Shown: positions 1 through 11,949, numbered from the stretch's first letter. The stretch: 64,000 bases of DNA from Symbiodinium microadriaticum (GCA_001939145.1 LSRX01000250.1:228640-292639), one strand, 5' to 3'. Numbers and translations are program-made. The notes: generated by a model not told the origin, from the sequence alone.

Positions 1-171
1 AGAGACAAGGGCCACGAGCCTTGGCCGCCTTTCGTGGCATTCAACGACGCGGGGTGCGTTGGCGCATTGCTGGTAAAAAGCCATGCTGAGCATGCACGCT
101 GCCCATCTCTTCAGCTGTTTCGCAAGGCTCTACGCCTAGCTTTTGAATTGAAGCCCGAACGAAGCCGACAG
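1..171 (+). CDS. exon-like fragments of an unidentified gene
   Basis: Two short open stretches look like exons. Positions 1-72 read HEPWPPFVAFNDAG and stop at a possible GT donor (gtaaaaag). Positions 115-171 follow a pyrimidine-rich cttcag acceptor, read LFRKALRLAFELKPE and end at gtgtaa. No family was recognised and the two frames were not linked by phase. They could be the 3' part of a gene that begins upstream of the window, or chance. Nothing else is visible to about 840. Confidence 0.22.
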
Positions 172-842
172 GGTGTAATGCTTGGACGAAGAGCATTGGT
201 GTTTCTGCATCTGAGTCGTGTGTGTTGCGGATGTTTGCGCTCTGCGATAGGTTGTGCAAGAGCCCGTTCAGAACTCACCGAAAGCTGATATAGAAAGGGA
301 GGACCCGAGTGCCTGGTGGGGTGCAAGCCCTCGTTATCCCTCGTTCCCTCGCAACTCGGACAGGTGGAAAAGATCTTCCCGAAAGTGAAGTGATCTTGGA
401 AGCCTGTGGAATTGGCTTTCTTACACCGCCTGGAAAACCCGGGCTTCGACTAAGCTGAGCTCTTCGTAACCATCTCTTGAGCCAGTGTTGAACCGCGAAT
501 ATACTGCACATCGATGTTTGAAGCCTGCCTTTGTTCGAGCGATTTCGACAGCTTCGTGCTTCAACCACTGGGCTCAACTTGGTGTAGGGTACTAGGATTG
601 CGTGGATCAGAAGTTTGTGAAGGGGGCGCCCCGTGTTCTACGACCGATGCTTCTCCGAAGCCCGTAAGCCTATAAAGTTTAGAAAAGTTTACGGCTTGGG
701 CCTGTCCTTTCTTACCGTCCGTGTACTTCTTATCAGCAGCTGGTACTGGCTACCTTGAAGTCCATCTTTACGCATCGAACCCTCAGAGCGTGTTTCTTCC
801 AATTCCGGCCATTGTGGTTCTTATCGCCACTCTGTTCGGCAT

Positions 843-944
843 TTAGGGGTCGTCCATGTAGTCCTCGAATCCGCCAGACAAGTCAGACAAGGCACTAAGT
901 GCTTCAAATCCTGGCAGACCCACGAAATGATGCTCGTCGCGGCT
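843..944 (-). CDS. possible C-terminal exon, unidentified protein
   Basis: On the minus strand an open stretch follows an AG acceptor and ends in TAA. It reads HHFVGLPGFEALSAL, then an acidic end (FEDYMDDP). The mixed hydrophobic and acidic tail looks like a true protein C terminus, unlike the repeat-derived reading further upstream on the same strand. No domain is recognisable and the preceding exon would lie in the low-complexity DNA beyond 1,160. It could be chance. Confidence 0.3.
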   Translation of the reverse strand, partial: SRDEHHFVGLPGFEALSALSDLSGGFEDYMDDP

Positions 945-1160
945 TTGTGGTCTGCTCCTCCTCTTCCCGCCAGTCCCGTGAGTGTCCGCCGCCCGCAATC
1001 GTGCTGCTGCCAGGTCCAGGTGCACATTTCGGCCGGAACCCGCCGCCAGCCCCCCACCAACGGTGAGTGTCCAAGTGCAACATTGTGCTCTCGCCAAAGT
1101 CGCGTACACACTTGGGCCACTTGGGGCCCTGACAGTGCTCGAAACGTGGTTTCTTCGTCC

Positions 1161-1380
1161 CGATGGTCCTGGTCGTCGCGGAGGTCCTGGTGGTCCTGGT
1201 CGAGCTGGTCGTCTTTGTCTTCGTGGTGGTCCTGGTCATGATCGTCCTCGTGCAGTTATCCTCGTGGTCCTGGTTGTCTTGGTCCTGGCGGTGGTGGTGG
1301 TGGTGGTGGTCGTTGTATGTTCGGCGTGTGTGTGTGTGTGTGTTTTTTTTTTTGTGTGTGTGTGTGTGTCTATGTCTGTG
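1161..1380. repeat. compound low-complexity repeat (GGTCCT, GGT, GT)
   Basis: A GGTCCTGGTCGT-type minisatellite runs to about 1,270, then (GGT)n near 1,290-1,310, then (GT)n split by a T run at 1,325-1,372. Long open frames across it are translation artefacts of the repeat. Confidence 0.85.
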
Positions 1381-1399
1381 CGCATGGTCGATAAAGCGC

Positions 1400-4100
1400 G
1401 CTGAACGGCCGCGTGTCTCAAACAAGCAGTCTTGGGCTTCTGGGTGAAGAAACCCCAAACCAAGCTAGACCCTGCATGACTTGTGTGCACGTGCTCTGGG
1501 CACTCTGCGCCCCTCAGATGATAATGTTTGCATGCAAGACTGACAGGGTAAAGCCCTGCTGCAAGTCTGCAACGATCACATTGCAGGCTGAGTTTCACAC
1601 CAGTTGGGAGAGGGTTGGTCCCAAGTCTCTGCATAAGCTCGGACTGCTTTGTAAGACTCCACAGCACTTGTACTATGGCCCACTAGATGAAGTCAAGCTT
1701 CAAGTCAAGGCGGTTGTTCTCGTGAGAAAACTGGACCAGCACATTCTTGGCCGGAAAAAGTATTTGCGAGTTTCAGTGCCAAAGCATCCTTCAACTTTGT
1801 TAGTGAAGGCTGCAAGCATTTTTTTTGAGTTGTTCGACGAGATGTCCCATCTGGTGTGTATCTGTGGGTATGGTACTCAGAGATGCGCTGCATTTTTGAT
1901 TATTGGGGGTTCAGGTGAAGTCTCGTCATGTGCGGAAGTTGCATGGATCTTCAGACAGTGCGGCCAGATACCATGTTGTCGGCGTTTGCTGCAGAAGAAG
2001 GATCGCAATCCCGATGCTGTCACTCCACTCACCCACCCCGACCCGCCTGACTTGCCTATTTTGGAGGCTGGCTAATTGGCTCGAGCCAACCAAGATTAGT
2101 TCAAGATGGTTCATGCTTGTTATTCTCATTCTCATACGCATATTTATCATCTGTGAATCTGATCCGTAACTATTATTGCTAGTGTTGTTGGGTGCTCGTT
2201 TACAAGCGTTTATGATAAATTCTCCAGACATGGCCACTGAGGTTGAGGACTGCAAAATCGATTTGGACGGTGCCGCAATAAGGTTGGTACAGAGCTTCAA
2301 TAGTAGATGCCTACCATAGTTGCAATCGTAAGGACCCCGCTAAAATAGGCCGTAAATATGTTGCCAAGCGGTTTTGTTTTGTGATATTTGAGCGTCCGCG
2401 CGGGGGGGGGGGGTGGATTTTCGGTGATGTGGGGTTGTGGTGCACTTTCCGCCCACTGTCGCAAAGTCAAAATGCAGCGTTTACAGTGTATGGCGAACAT
2501 AGTACCGATTGCTGTACGAAGAGCTCAAGCAGACAGCATGCATCTGACAGAGGTGAAGTCATCTCGTCAAGGCCAGCAAAAACCTCACTACACCTTTAAG
2601 GAAGTTGCTTGCAAGATGACTTGCCTTCCTCTTTAGCTGCTTTAGCTATGAAAGCACAGCTCAATCGCAAGCCCCGCCATATCCCGCCATTCGTCTGCCG
2701 TGAGAGTGGAAACGAAATGAAAATTGCAGATGAGGTTTTCGAAAAGGGTCAATTGGAGGGAGCGGCCATTGGGAGCACATTCGTTTATGATGATTTTCCT
2801 TCTGGCTGCTTTGGGGACCAGCATTCTGAACAACTGCCAGACATTTCCTGTGTTCTACAGCGAACAGATTCGTACATCATCACAACGGGCAGGGTAGAGC
2901 TCTAAGACTCCATGCAGGGTTGTTTAGTGCGTCGTCATTCTCCCAGGGGCTATCCTGCAACACCAGATCTCAAGGACTACTAACTCGGAAAGCCTCAGTC
3001 CTAAGAGTAGGACTACACTCAAAGATCCGACACCAAACACCCTGAACCTCCAGCCCGGGTCAGACTCTGAGTCCCAACCTTTCAACCCAAAAAAGTAGAC
3101 CCTAAAGCCCAAATCCAGTAAGGATTTTCAACCTCGTAGGTTTTTGGCACCGGCAAGGACCATCATAAGGGAAGGACAGTCATCATGGACCAGTTCCCAC
3201 GAAGCGAAGCCATAAAACCCAAGAGCTCGGAGAAAAAGGGGGGTCTCTTTACCTCGCATTGCTGCGGTTGAAATACGCATCGATGGGCACCCACACCGGA
3301 AAACCGTTTTCAAACAATCTCTTCTATTTGTGATTGATCCGATGGTTTCACGTGGAATCGAGCGTCTAGATGGGGAATGGGGTTTGATTGTTCTGCTGCC
3401 ACTGATGAATCACGTGGCCCTGTGGAAAACTCATCCAAACAAGTCTCGGTCTCACACTGTTTGGCGCTAGGTACACGCACGCGCTAAGACACACATACAC
3501 AGGACATAGAGACAGAGACACACCTACATGGGCAATGGCTGGTTTGGGAGCGCTGTGATGCCACTGATGTGCGTCTTGTGATGCGCTTGTGTCAGTGTCA
3601 AAATATGATTTAGAATGCAATGAAAAGGACTTGACACCCCAACGTCCGCGGCATATCCTGAAAATTCAGCCTGCGCGACTTGGGGACCAAAAACAGCGTG
3701 TACATGGGGATTAGCATCTGATGATGTGTATTCTCGCCGCTGATGTGTGATTCCTTGAAGCAGCATCCACACACGGGTGATGTGTATTCTCGCCGACTGA
3801 TGTGACATAAACCCTACGCTTGTAGCACTTGCGTCGCAATGAGTTGAAAAGCCCGGAGGCAGCGCTGCAGAGAGCAGCACCGAACTCTCGAAAGAGACAG
3901 CCCGAGTACCTAAAATTCAGGGGGTGCCACAGTATCCCTCTATATTTCCAGACACAGAGACACAAGTATGAACTTAAGAATAGCCGAAATGAGTAACAGA
4001 CAGCATCAGCAAACACACTAAAACAAAGCATCCGGCTGCAGCAAGAGATGGCACAGTTCTTCAAAGTACCGGAACCACAAGACTGGAAAAAAATAGACCA
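1400..4100. other. non-repetitive DNA without a supportable gene
   Basis: No exon chain was found here. It contains a G run at about 2,401-2,412 and a small duplication near 3,723 and 3,779 in which gatgtgtattctcgccg recurs. A plus-strand open frame of 220 codons (1,413-2,075) shows no recognisable motif. Confidence 0.4.
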
Positions 4101-4116
4101 GACTGTCTTTCTCTAG

Positions 4117-5400
4117 GAACTCCGAGCAGAGATCCATCGCCTCTCCTCCCGTTTGGCGGCATTGGAAGTCCGCTTGGACGAGACGCGCGGATCTGTTTGG
4201 TGTCTGATCTTTGGGATGGTTTTCGGGTGTGTCCGATTTTCGAGATTTTGACGCTTCTGGATGGGGGTCAGCAGTTTCGGTGTGCTTAATTAAGCAATCG
4301 AAGAGCTCACAGAGGATGACCATCTAAAGGCAAGCATACGCATAGCTTTCTTTTTCAATCCTTCCGTACCAAACCAAACTTATGCGAGGGTCCAGACCCG
4401 GAGTTCTGGGGCGGCCCAAGCGATTAAGGAATCAGGGCACTTCCGCTGCCCAGACTTTGGTGTGAGAAAGGCGGTCACCTTGCTGTCTCAGGGCTTCGTG
4501 AGTTCAATTTCGCTTTAGTGTGGAGCGATAGGTGGGAGGGACTGAGGATGCAGGCTGTTGGGTTCATGGTTGTGACGAGGTGCCTCAGTCCAACTTCGGG
4601 AGACTTGGGTGCTTCAAAACCAGGAAGGGCAATGCTGCCAGCGCCGTTGTGGTGGAACCAGAACCGACAGCCCCGCCGGCACTGCCAAAGGCAGAGGCCA
4701 GGCTTTAGCCTTGGCGCAGGGATCAGGCTTTCGGCTTTCAAGTGCTCGGCTCGTGAATTTCGCCTTCCATGCGGCCATTCCGTTCCCGTGATGTTGGCTC
4801 CTTTGATGTGCGTGCCAGTAAAACGAGGCTTGAGAAGCGTGCTAGCACAAGAGCAGACTTTTGATGGATGCAGTCTGCCAGGACGCTGAGATCGCCGAAG
4901 AGAAGCCAGTTCAACTAGCTGAAAGCGCTTGGAGTCTTCACTGCGACAAATTGAAGTGTCAGTGTCTCAAGACATGCGAACGGTCGGACCCTGACAAGTG
5001 GGCCTTGTTCTGAGCGATGCCGAGATGTGCGTGAGGGAGGCGCGGATACAGGCAGGGCATGTCAACCAACTGCGAATTTGATGAGGCCTCGGTTTGTTGG
5101 TAAGATCTGTGTATCCCGAAACCGCGGATGCAGGACCAGTGTAGTGACTAGTGATGATTGCCTGGTGGGGCTGCGACATCTGAGCACAGAGTTTCTTACC
5201 TAGAACATGGGGATGACGTCGCAGGATTGTTCCCCGTCCGGCTCGCAAGACTGTACAGGGAGTTTGCAACGGCCGAGGAACCTTTTTGCCGTTGTGGGGC
5301 TCACGGACGCTGGATGGCTGGACGCGCTATTTTCCGTTCTGATCCTGCTTGCGAGCCTCGCAGCTATTTCGTTTACTTTAGAAGATCCTGTAGAATCGAG
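4117..5400 (+). CDS. possible 5' exons of the multi-pass membrane protein gene
   Basis: Several exon-like islands precede the better-supported chain. Positions 4,117-4,190 follow a ctctag acceptor and read with coiled-coil heptads (EIHRLSSRLAALEVRLDE). Positions 4,629-4,709 read a Pro/Glu-rich linker (VVVEPEPTAPPALPKAEA) between AG and a GC donor. Near 4,882 is an acidic stretch (DAEIAEEKPVQLAES). At 5,276-5,400 one frame gives a probable membrane segment (LDALFSVLILLASLAAI). The order coiled coil, linker, first membrane helix suits the N-terminal half of the downstream gene, but these pieces were not linked by phase. Confidence 0.35.
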
Positions 5401-6012
5401 GAAGTGCTAGGGCAGTGTGAGGCATGCTGGATGTGGGGTCAGGATATGAAAGTGCAGAATCGTCATGCTCTCCTCCTCATGGCTATTCCCGTCCCTCGCC
5501 TCCTCCTCATCATCTCTTGGCGCCTCCAGGTTTGGGTTTCATTTCATTTTTTGCAGAGTATCTGGGAGTCTGGATGCCACTCCACTGAGGAATGTTGTTA
5601 TGCAGACCTTGCCGCTCGGCATCTTCGCACTTGACTTGAGAAGAGGTCGCTTCCATACCGCTCTTGGCCGCCAGCCTCGCTTGATCTTTGCCTTCAGGGT
5701 CCAAGGGCCCAAACTTCTAGCCTGGCTCTAGACCGTGCGTTCCCATTGTGTGAGCCCAGAGACGCAACACTCACCCTGCACTTGCCCACCTCTCAGAGCA
5801 GAGGTTCATCAACATTCTGTTTAACAAAAGCTTCCTTGGAGATCCGTTTGAGGACGGGGCGTCTGGGCTGGGGAGTCAAAACGAAGCACGAGTTCTAATG
5901 GGAATCTGGTTCAGGGTACTCTTTCAGACTGTATGGCAAGGCAGTGTTACATGCGGATCTCAGAGAGCCATCCAGTCCCAAATGCAACTCGGCTTGCTAG
6001 TCCATGGTGAAG

Positions 6013-6091
6013 CTCCCTGTCAGACCAACGTGAAGAACACGAGAATCTGGCGAACAAGCTTGGCACACTCCTTCAGGCAGCTTCGGGCAGG
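6013..6091 (+). CDS. membrane-protein gene, exon SLSDQREEHENL
   Basis: It follows an AG acceptor and ends at a gtgagc donor. It encodes a charged, probably helical cytoplasmic stretch (DQREEHENLANKLGTLL). It ends in phase 0, matching the next exon. Confidence 0.5.
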
Positions 6092-9000
6092 GTGAGCTTT
6101 GGAGATTGTTTGCCTGGGCCACGCTCGTTGATGCCACGTCTCTTTCAAGGGCTGCTGCTGTGCCACTGCCCATCACTGGCCCCGTTCATCGATGTTTCCC
6201 TTCGCCTGGCTCGAAAGGCACATCTGAATCTGTGTTCTCAGCTTTGGAAGAGCCGTGATGAGAGGTACATGGACCTGTCGCAGACGAGCCTTGTGACCCG
6301 CGTCTGCGATGAAGACAGCTCCCTCCTCGTTGCCTCCACGCAGGCCTGGCCATAAAAAGAGAGTAAAGATGAGTAAAGATAAGAACGCAATCGAATACCC
6401 CTTCTCCCGCCATCTCCCGCCCTGCCCTCTGCTTTCCTTTACCTCCAGATCACCACCCTGTGCCCAGCTGCTTTGCTCTGCGAGGCCAAGTTGCTCTCGG
6501 ACATCAACAAGTTCCTTGCTGCACCCGCGCCTTTCCCAACTTGCCTTTCCGAATAGAAGATTCCTCTTCGAAGTTCTCCTGCAGGAACTCTTAGAACTAA
6601 AGCTTGACTCACTATGCCGCTTCTGCAACGCGCAAGGTTCCTGGGAATACAAAAGACTGCCTTCGAAGCCACCTTCGATCAGCCAGGCCCAATTGGGCGG
6701 GTGCAGAGGGTACGGGTGTAGCCGTGTGGCGATGTACGTCAGAATGCGCTCCTGCCTCGAAATGCCTCGTGGGCGCCGGAAAGAATGCTTTAGCCTTGGC
6801 TGCAAGGTGTCACACTTTGCATGCTGTGCATCATCTTGTGGATTCTTGGCAGCATCGTCGGCTCCTGTCAGAAGAACCGGTGCCTGGTACAGCTCCCCCA
6901 ATCACTGGAGTGCTCCAAATCTTGTGTCCAACTGTGTCGCATTGACCTCCACCAAGACCTCCAAGAGGACTCAAAAGTACAGCAGGCATGCGGCACGATC
7001 ACTCGACTAGGTCGCCTACGGAGTACTGTAGTTCTGCAGATGCAAGCCTGAGATACCGTACAGAAGGGGACAGCGTGCCTTGCATCGCTGGCCCAGGAAT
7101 CTCTGCGTGTATCGTGAACTTCGAAACATTTGGCTGAACCTGCAGGCGGTGCTTTGATGCACGCAGCCTCAGCTAGGGGATACTAGAGACCGGGAGACAG
7201 CCCAGAAAGAGCGTGGGATATTGCGCCCTGTCGACCTTGGCCTTCTTTGGATTCGTGGGATATTGACCAGGCGGTGCTGCAGCTGCCGCGGGCACAATCT
7301 ACGGAGCTCCACCAGGGAACCTTCCGAAGTCTCTCCTTCTGGCGGTTCCTCGGAGAGGATCCAGTGGCTGAAACTAGTTAGATCTAAGAAGCACCTGGTG
7401 CACCTTCCCGGCTCTTTGCATCCTGGTCTTCTCGGGAGAGTTGTCGCCAACTGCGAGCTTGCCATGCTTGCATCGTGTTGCTTTCCAGATACCTGCAACT
7501 CTCCATCTCACTCAGAAGCGCACCAAATTAAATTGCTGAATTCTAAGAACTCAGCAATGAAGTGGTTTGAATTTCGAGGTTTTCCATCATCGTGATGGCC
7601 TACATGCTTCGTGCTGCACTCGCAATTGCGCTGCTGGTCGGTGGAACGTTGCTGTGCTTCAGTTATGGTGCGTCAGCGGTGGATCTGAGTTTCAGCAGCA
7701 GATCTCTCTTGAAACACGAAAGCTAAAGCAAGGTACCAACCCGTTTCTGTTTCATCAAGCGTTGATGCAGCATGCTGCTACCACAGCTAAGGCATTTTGT
7801 TTGCTTCAGCCCTGCACCCCCATGTCATGAACACGCTGTGAACCCATCGAGAGCTTTAGCCCACCTCGTAGAGCTCAGGCAGTGGCTGGGGCGCACCACC
7901 TCCATTGCAGCTTTGATTCTGATTGTCATGGCTTGGATGGCGATGATGGTGGTGGTGGTGGTGGTGGTGAGTGCTGCCACGATAATGGACCAACTTTATC
8001 CAGTCTCAGCTTCGATTATAGGTTTCAATTATCATAGTCTTTCAGCCTCCGGCGATGAGCTAGGTGGACCTGATCCTGAACGCCGTGGCTCTGAATGGCA
8101 TCTTGGACATCGACGAGTTCCTCTTCGAGGCGGCTGTGTCGTGATTAGGGCGAAGTTCTCGATGGGCAATTCCCAAGCTGGGCTTCCTGCCAAAGCCCGG
8201 CCGGTCTGCCTGGGCAGACTTCAGCTCAAGCTAAAGTTTCGGGGTCTCAGATGGCGATCAGGGATGAGGGCGTGGGCGATCGGAGGTCTTCAGAAGATTT
8301 CAGAAGCCTCGAAGCCTGAAGGCTCAAGGGGGAAGGAGAATTGCAAAAGATGCTGCGTGGAGGCGATGGTGCCCACGAAGATCCAGTTGGCGATCCAAAA
8401 GCCACTGGGAGTCAGCGAGTTGCTGTAGTATCGGGTTAGGACATGAAGGCAGGCAAGCCGTGCTGCTAGTTTTGGGATCTCTGTTCAAGTTTGCCGATAC
8501 AGCTGAAATACACGAAAGGGAAGAGCCAGGCGGAGTCAGCCCTTTGGCGGCGCTTGAGTCCGGAATAGATCTGCTCCGAACTAGCGGATTGCTGAATGCG
8601 GCAGAAAGCAAGCGATCCCCAGGCATAGCCTGAAGCCTCCCTGCCAGAGGCTTTCAACTTCACGATGTTGCTCATAATGCTCTTGGTGCCTTACCTAGTG
8701 CTCATCGTGCCGCTGACCCAGAGACGCCGGGCAAAAAGAAGTGAATCCGAGGACATCTCGTTGCAAGGCTTGGAAGTTCGCCGGTTGTGGGGTTTGAGGC
8801 GCACATCCATCCCAGGAATGCTCGAAGTGAAGCGGGAGATGTGCTTCGGCATCCAGAACTTCGCTGCTCGGCTCGGGTCTTCGGAATGTCTTTGCACATT
8901 GTTGCGTGGGGGCGCGTGGAGGCTTTTGCCATCAGCAAAACAAGGCTAACTGCCGTGAGTGCCGTGCTGCTTTCAGCTGATCCATTGGGCTCAGAGCGAT

Positions 9001-10189
9001 ACGACTTTCCGGGCACCCCAGCCTGCAGCGCGTGTAGACAATCGCTTGCTCACCAGGCAAGGACTGATTGAGGTGATGAAATCTAGTTACAGTACCTCAA
9101 CTCAAATCTGCGCCCGACTATCCCTTTATCCACCCTGAAGGCGGTACTCCAAAGGCAGTTGCTTAGGAGGCCTTCAAGTGACTTTCTTCAGCCGAGGTCG
9201 TCGCCTACAATTCCGATGCACCTTGCATGCTTGAGGGCTGCAAGCTCCAGCATCGAAGGGCTCGAACCATCTAGACTGGTTGAGACACAAAAAAGCTCAT
9301 CTAGAGCGAAAGCAGCACATGACAGTCTTGCGTTCTGACCGCAATACACTGACTTCGAGCAGTGCTCGGCAGCAACCTGTAGTCTAACAGGTAGCTTTCA
9401 GGTTTGCTTTCAGGTCTACCCACGGATAATTCATGGCCGTTCTTGACGGTCTGGGCGATCCAGCCCCGGCATTTCGGTTCTGACACATTACCAATGGACG
9501 CCCGAGGGTAAGAATTTCGTATTGAATGGAAACAGAAGCAATGCTTCTGGAAATTTCAGTTCAGTTCAATCGCATGAGATCGAGTCGAGAAGCTGTCGGG
9601 CATGCGAGCATAGCACCACGGAAGCTGCAGCCAAAGCCGTGATAGCTACCATGATAGCATGTCCCACTAATCAGAAGGCGTTGCAACACTTCGCCACGAC
9701 ATGCTGGCAACGATCAGAGGACGTCACAGTGACGCAGAGAACAGGGAAGGAGCCAGTGAAAGAGTGCTTCAGCATTCAAGGTCGGAATGGCCTACGGGCT
9801 CATGACCAACGAGAAGCGCTTCGTAAACGCGCTGACCTTGGCCGAGGTGAGAGCCTATGATTATGATAGGCGCTGGAGGCGTGTTTTTCAGCGGCGGTCA
9901 GCATTGGGCTCCTGCAAAGAATATACAAGGCATTGATTGATGACAATCATCGACATTTTGTCAACATGCATCGAACTGCTTATTCCGTTTCCTAATTCTA
10001 AGAGATTTTCATGCAGACAGAAGATGTACCGATTGGTAAGTAGGTAGTTAGGTGTTACCATTCAGTGCGGCCACTGTGCGCCGCGATGTTTCTCTGGGTT
10101 CCTCCAGATTTGCGGTATCCCTTGGATCCTGGTGTATCCCACGGCCCACAGCTGCATGAACCAGTATTCGGAACGCTTGCTCTACATAG
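6013..10189 (+). CDS. multi-exon gene, multi-pass membrane protein of a dinoflagellate-type family
   Basis: At least thirteen short exons give a protein with several hydrophobic segments. Exons at 6,013, 6,242, 6,585 and 6,807 join in phase, as do seven from 7,579 to 8,862; two more follow at 9,781 and 10,108. Marker motifs in order are SLVTRVCDEDSSLL, a membrane segment LCMLCIILWILGSIV, a second one (LRAALAIALLVGGTLLCF), then DLILNAVALNGILDIDEFLFE, a basic KYTKGKSQAES linker and a third membrane segment (TMLLIMLLVPYLVLIVPL). The DLxLNAVAL...DIDEFLF motif is one I associate, from memory, with an uncharacterised membrane-protein family abundant in Symbiodiniaceae proteomes. Function is unknown and no catalytic motif is seen. 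Most introns start with GC. Start and stop are not fixed; exons may extend from 4.1 to 10.6 kb. Confidence 0.65.
6242..6343 (+). CDS. membrane-protein gene, exon with SLVTRVCDEDSSLL
   Basis: The acceptor is tgttctcag and the donor is GC. It has 34 complete codons, with YMDLSQTSLVTRVCDEDSS as the most characteristic soluble motif of the protein. Confidence 0.6.
6585..6636 (+). CDS. membrane-protein gene, exon ELLELKLDSLCRFC
   Basis: A ctgcag acceptor opens in phase 0 and a gttcct donor closes in phase 1, so it links the flanking exons in frame. Confidence 0.5.
6807..6879 (+). CDS. membrane-protein gene, membrane-segment exon
   Basis: It begins with two bases that complete the previous codon. 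It encodes about 17 hydrophobic residues (LCMLCIILWILGSIV) followed by a polar CQKN. The donor is probably gtgcct. Confidence 0.55.
7579..7667 (+). CDS. membrane-protein gene, membrane-segment exon
   Basis: It encodes a hydrophobic helix (MAYMLRAALAIALLVGGTLL) and ends in phase 1 at a gtgcgt donor. Confidence 0.6.
7872..7909 (+). CDS. membrane-protein gene, exon ELRQWLGRTTSIA
   Basis: A 38-base exon after an AG acceptor. Its first two bases complete a Glu codon with the previous exon. It ends at a GC donor in phase 0. Confidence 0.55.
8064..8129 (+). CDS. membrane-protein gene, signature exon DLILNAVALNGILDIDEFLFE
   Basis: A 66-base exon of 22 codons with phase 0 at both ends, between AG and a GC donor. 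It holds the signature by which I place the gene in an uncharacterised dinoflagellate membrane-protein family. Confidence 0.65.
8363..8400 (+). CDS. membrane-protein gene, exon AMVPTKIQLAIQ
   Basis: It lies between AG and a GC donor and ends in phase 2. Joined to the next exon it reads QLAIQ-N-LPIQLKYTKGKSQ. Confidence 0.55.
8490..8538 (+). CDS. membrane-protein gene, basic linker exon
   Basis: It reads LPIQLKYTKGKSQAES, a basic linker preceding the next membrane segment. It ends in phase 0 at a GC donor. Confidence 0.55.
8650..8740 (+). CDS. membrane-protein gene, membrane-segment exon
   Basis: It encodes about 18 hydrophobic residues (MLLIMLLVPYLVLIVPL) then a basic RRRAKR stop-transfer stretch. 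The donor is gtgaat. Confidence 0.6.
8816..8862 (+). CDS. membrane-protein gene, exon MLEVKREMCFGIQNF
   Basis: A ccag acceptor is followed by two bases that complete the preceding Arg codon. Its end is uncertain; a GC donor after Phe is the best choice. Confidence 0.45.
9781..9846 (+). CDS. membrane-protein gene, exon VGMAYGLMTNEKRF
   Basis: Twenty-two complete codons between caag and a gtgaga donor. It probably belongs to the same gene, but exons between 8,863 and this one were not resolved. Confidence 0.5.
10108..10189 (+). CDS. membrane-protein gene, 3' exon candidate
   Basis: It starts in phase 0 after cctccag and ends at gtgaatg. It reads GIPWILVYPTAHSCMNQYSE. A further candidate lies at 10,384-10,440 (EAVNEYKFKLDGPWTPALR), but the frame there is ambiguous. 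Confidence 0.4.
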
Positions 10190-11002
10190 GTGAATGCACC
10201 ATGCGCTTGACTGTTTTCATTCCCACGACCTCGTCTTGATTATGAACTCATCGAAGAGGCATTGCGCGAGACCTTGTGGAGCAGGGGCATGCTTGATGAC
10301 CGGAGCCTTGCTAGAAGTATCACCAAATAAACGCGAAGAAGCAGGAATGAAGTCTGCGGTTCTGATCGTTGCACTGGTCGCAGGAGGCCGTGAACGAATA
10401 CAAGTTCAAGCTAGACGGGCCCTGGACGCCGGCGCTTCGGATACTGTGATAAAGCTTGATGGACCTTTTTTTCAGAATGTAAAACTGTTGCTTTGATATC
10501 TTACTGCAGAAGACTTTGTGGGGGATCGCTTGTTCATAGCCTACAGCGTATGGCGGCAAAGCATGGAGCCGCAGCCTTCCTGTCAACTCAGAAGCAGTAG
10601 CACTGAAGAGGTCCCCCAATCTTGCTAATCGCTGCATACTTTTCTTTTGGCCCCCTATATTCAGTACCTTCTGATCCAGAATCGCCGCCGGAGTCTCAGG
10701 CCCAGACTAAACTCAGTTGCATCCAGCACCCGGCTTGGCTCTCTGGGCTTGTAACTTCCAGATTCATGCAGGACTAGGGGGCTTGTATCGGGTTGATACA
10801 GGTGTGACCCAGGTGGTCACATTGGCTTCACCAGAGCTTCGGGATTTTGGGGTGTAGGGCTCGAAACGTAGGGAATTGCAAAAACGTCGGAGTGCAACCA
10901 AATGCTGGGCATCCCCCAAAGTGACCATGCGACTTGCAGTTTTTTTCCTACGAGTGAATTACGCCTCAAAGCTCCATAAGTATGCTGCGGCGTATCGACC
11001 TT

Positions 11003-11085
11003 CCATCATCATCATCATCATCGTCACCATCATCATCATCGTCATCGTCATCATCATCGTCATCATCATCATCATCATCATCATT
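11003..11085. repeat. (ATC)n microsatellite
   Basis: ATC triplets with a few GTC variants. Shorter ATC and GATA-type patches recur near 11,480-11,520 and 15,065-15,140. Confidence 0.9.
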
Positions 11086-11949
11086 TTTCGTCTAATGTTG
11101 TTGATTATTCCCATCTTGCTGCCATTGTTGATGCTTGATCCTGCAAACTTTGTCAAGGGGCTTACTCCACTGAGGTGTCGGATGAACTCCCGCCTGCGCC
11201 CAATTTCATGCAGCTCCTTGGTCGATTCAAGCTGCTGGTATGTGCATTGTTTGCGTTGTCCCATTTTCTCTGTGTAACACGCGACCATATCCGTGCACAC
11301 AATCCCCTAAGATAGGAACTAGCCTTCAAAGGCAGTTGTGTTTGTGTTGATGCTTCCTCGAAAGTGCATGGATGAACGGCAACCTCATGTACCTCGCGTC
11401 AGTCATCAAGTCGCTGATGGCATTCGTTGTATAGCAGCATGTTGGTCGTTCCACAGAAATCGCACAGCTGAGGAGAACCATCATCGTCATCAGCATCATC
11501 ACCAACGTTATCATTTTTAGCATGATCGCCGCACCACCCTCATCACTAGTGGAGTCGCAATCTCAATCAGAAACATCAACATCGTGCTACAACTGTCGTC
11601 GTCGGCTTGCTGTCGGTTCAGCCATCATGGTTTCAACACAATCATCCTGATAGGCTCGTGGAACGAAGTCAACTAAAAGGCGCTACGTTCTAGGCAGGCA
11701 TTCTCAGAAGCTTATAAATATGTCAGAAACTTCAAAACGAAGTTCCAAACCTGTGCTGCTCATCATGATGATCATACGCATAGAGGTTCCACTTATGATG
11801 GTAATGCCAATGGGGTCGCTGCACCAGACACCACGATAGTCACTACTGGCATTGACCTCTGGCATGAGCCTTGGGCATGACCCCAATGCGCGCCCTAAAT
11901 AGCAGGATCCTGGTACAAGGGAAATCTAAACAAGGCACCCCTCATTTAG

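Noticed and set aside
1155-1245. Collagen-like Gly-Pro-x reading
   Set aside because: Only a few units, produced by the GGTCCT minisatellite, with no continuation.
1413-2075. 220-codon plus-strand open frame
   Set aside because: A frame of this length is expected only rarely by chance in 64 kb, but I see no domain, no splice context and no start signal to support it.
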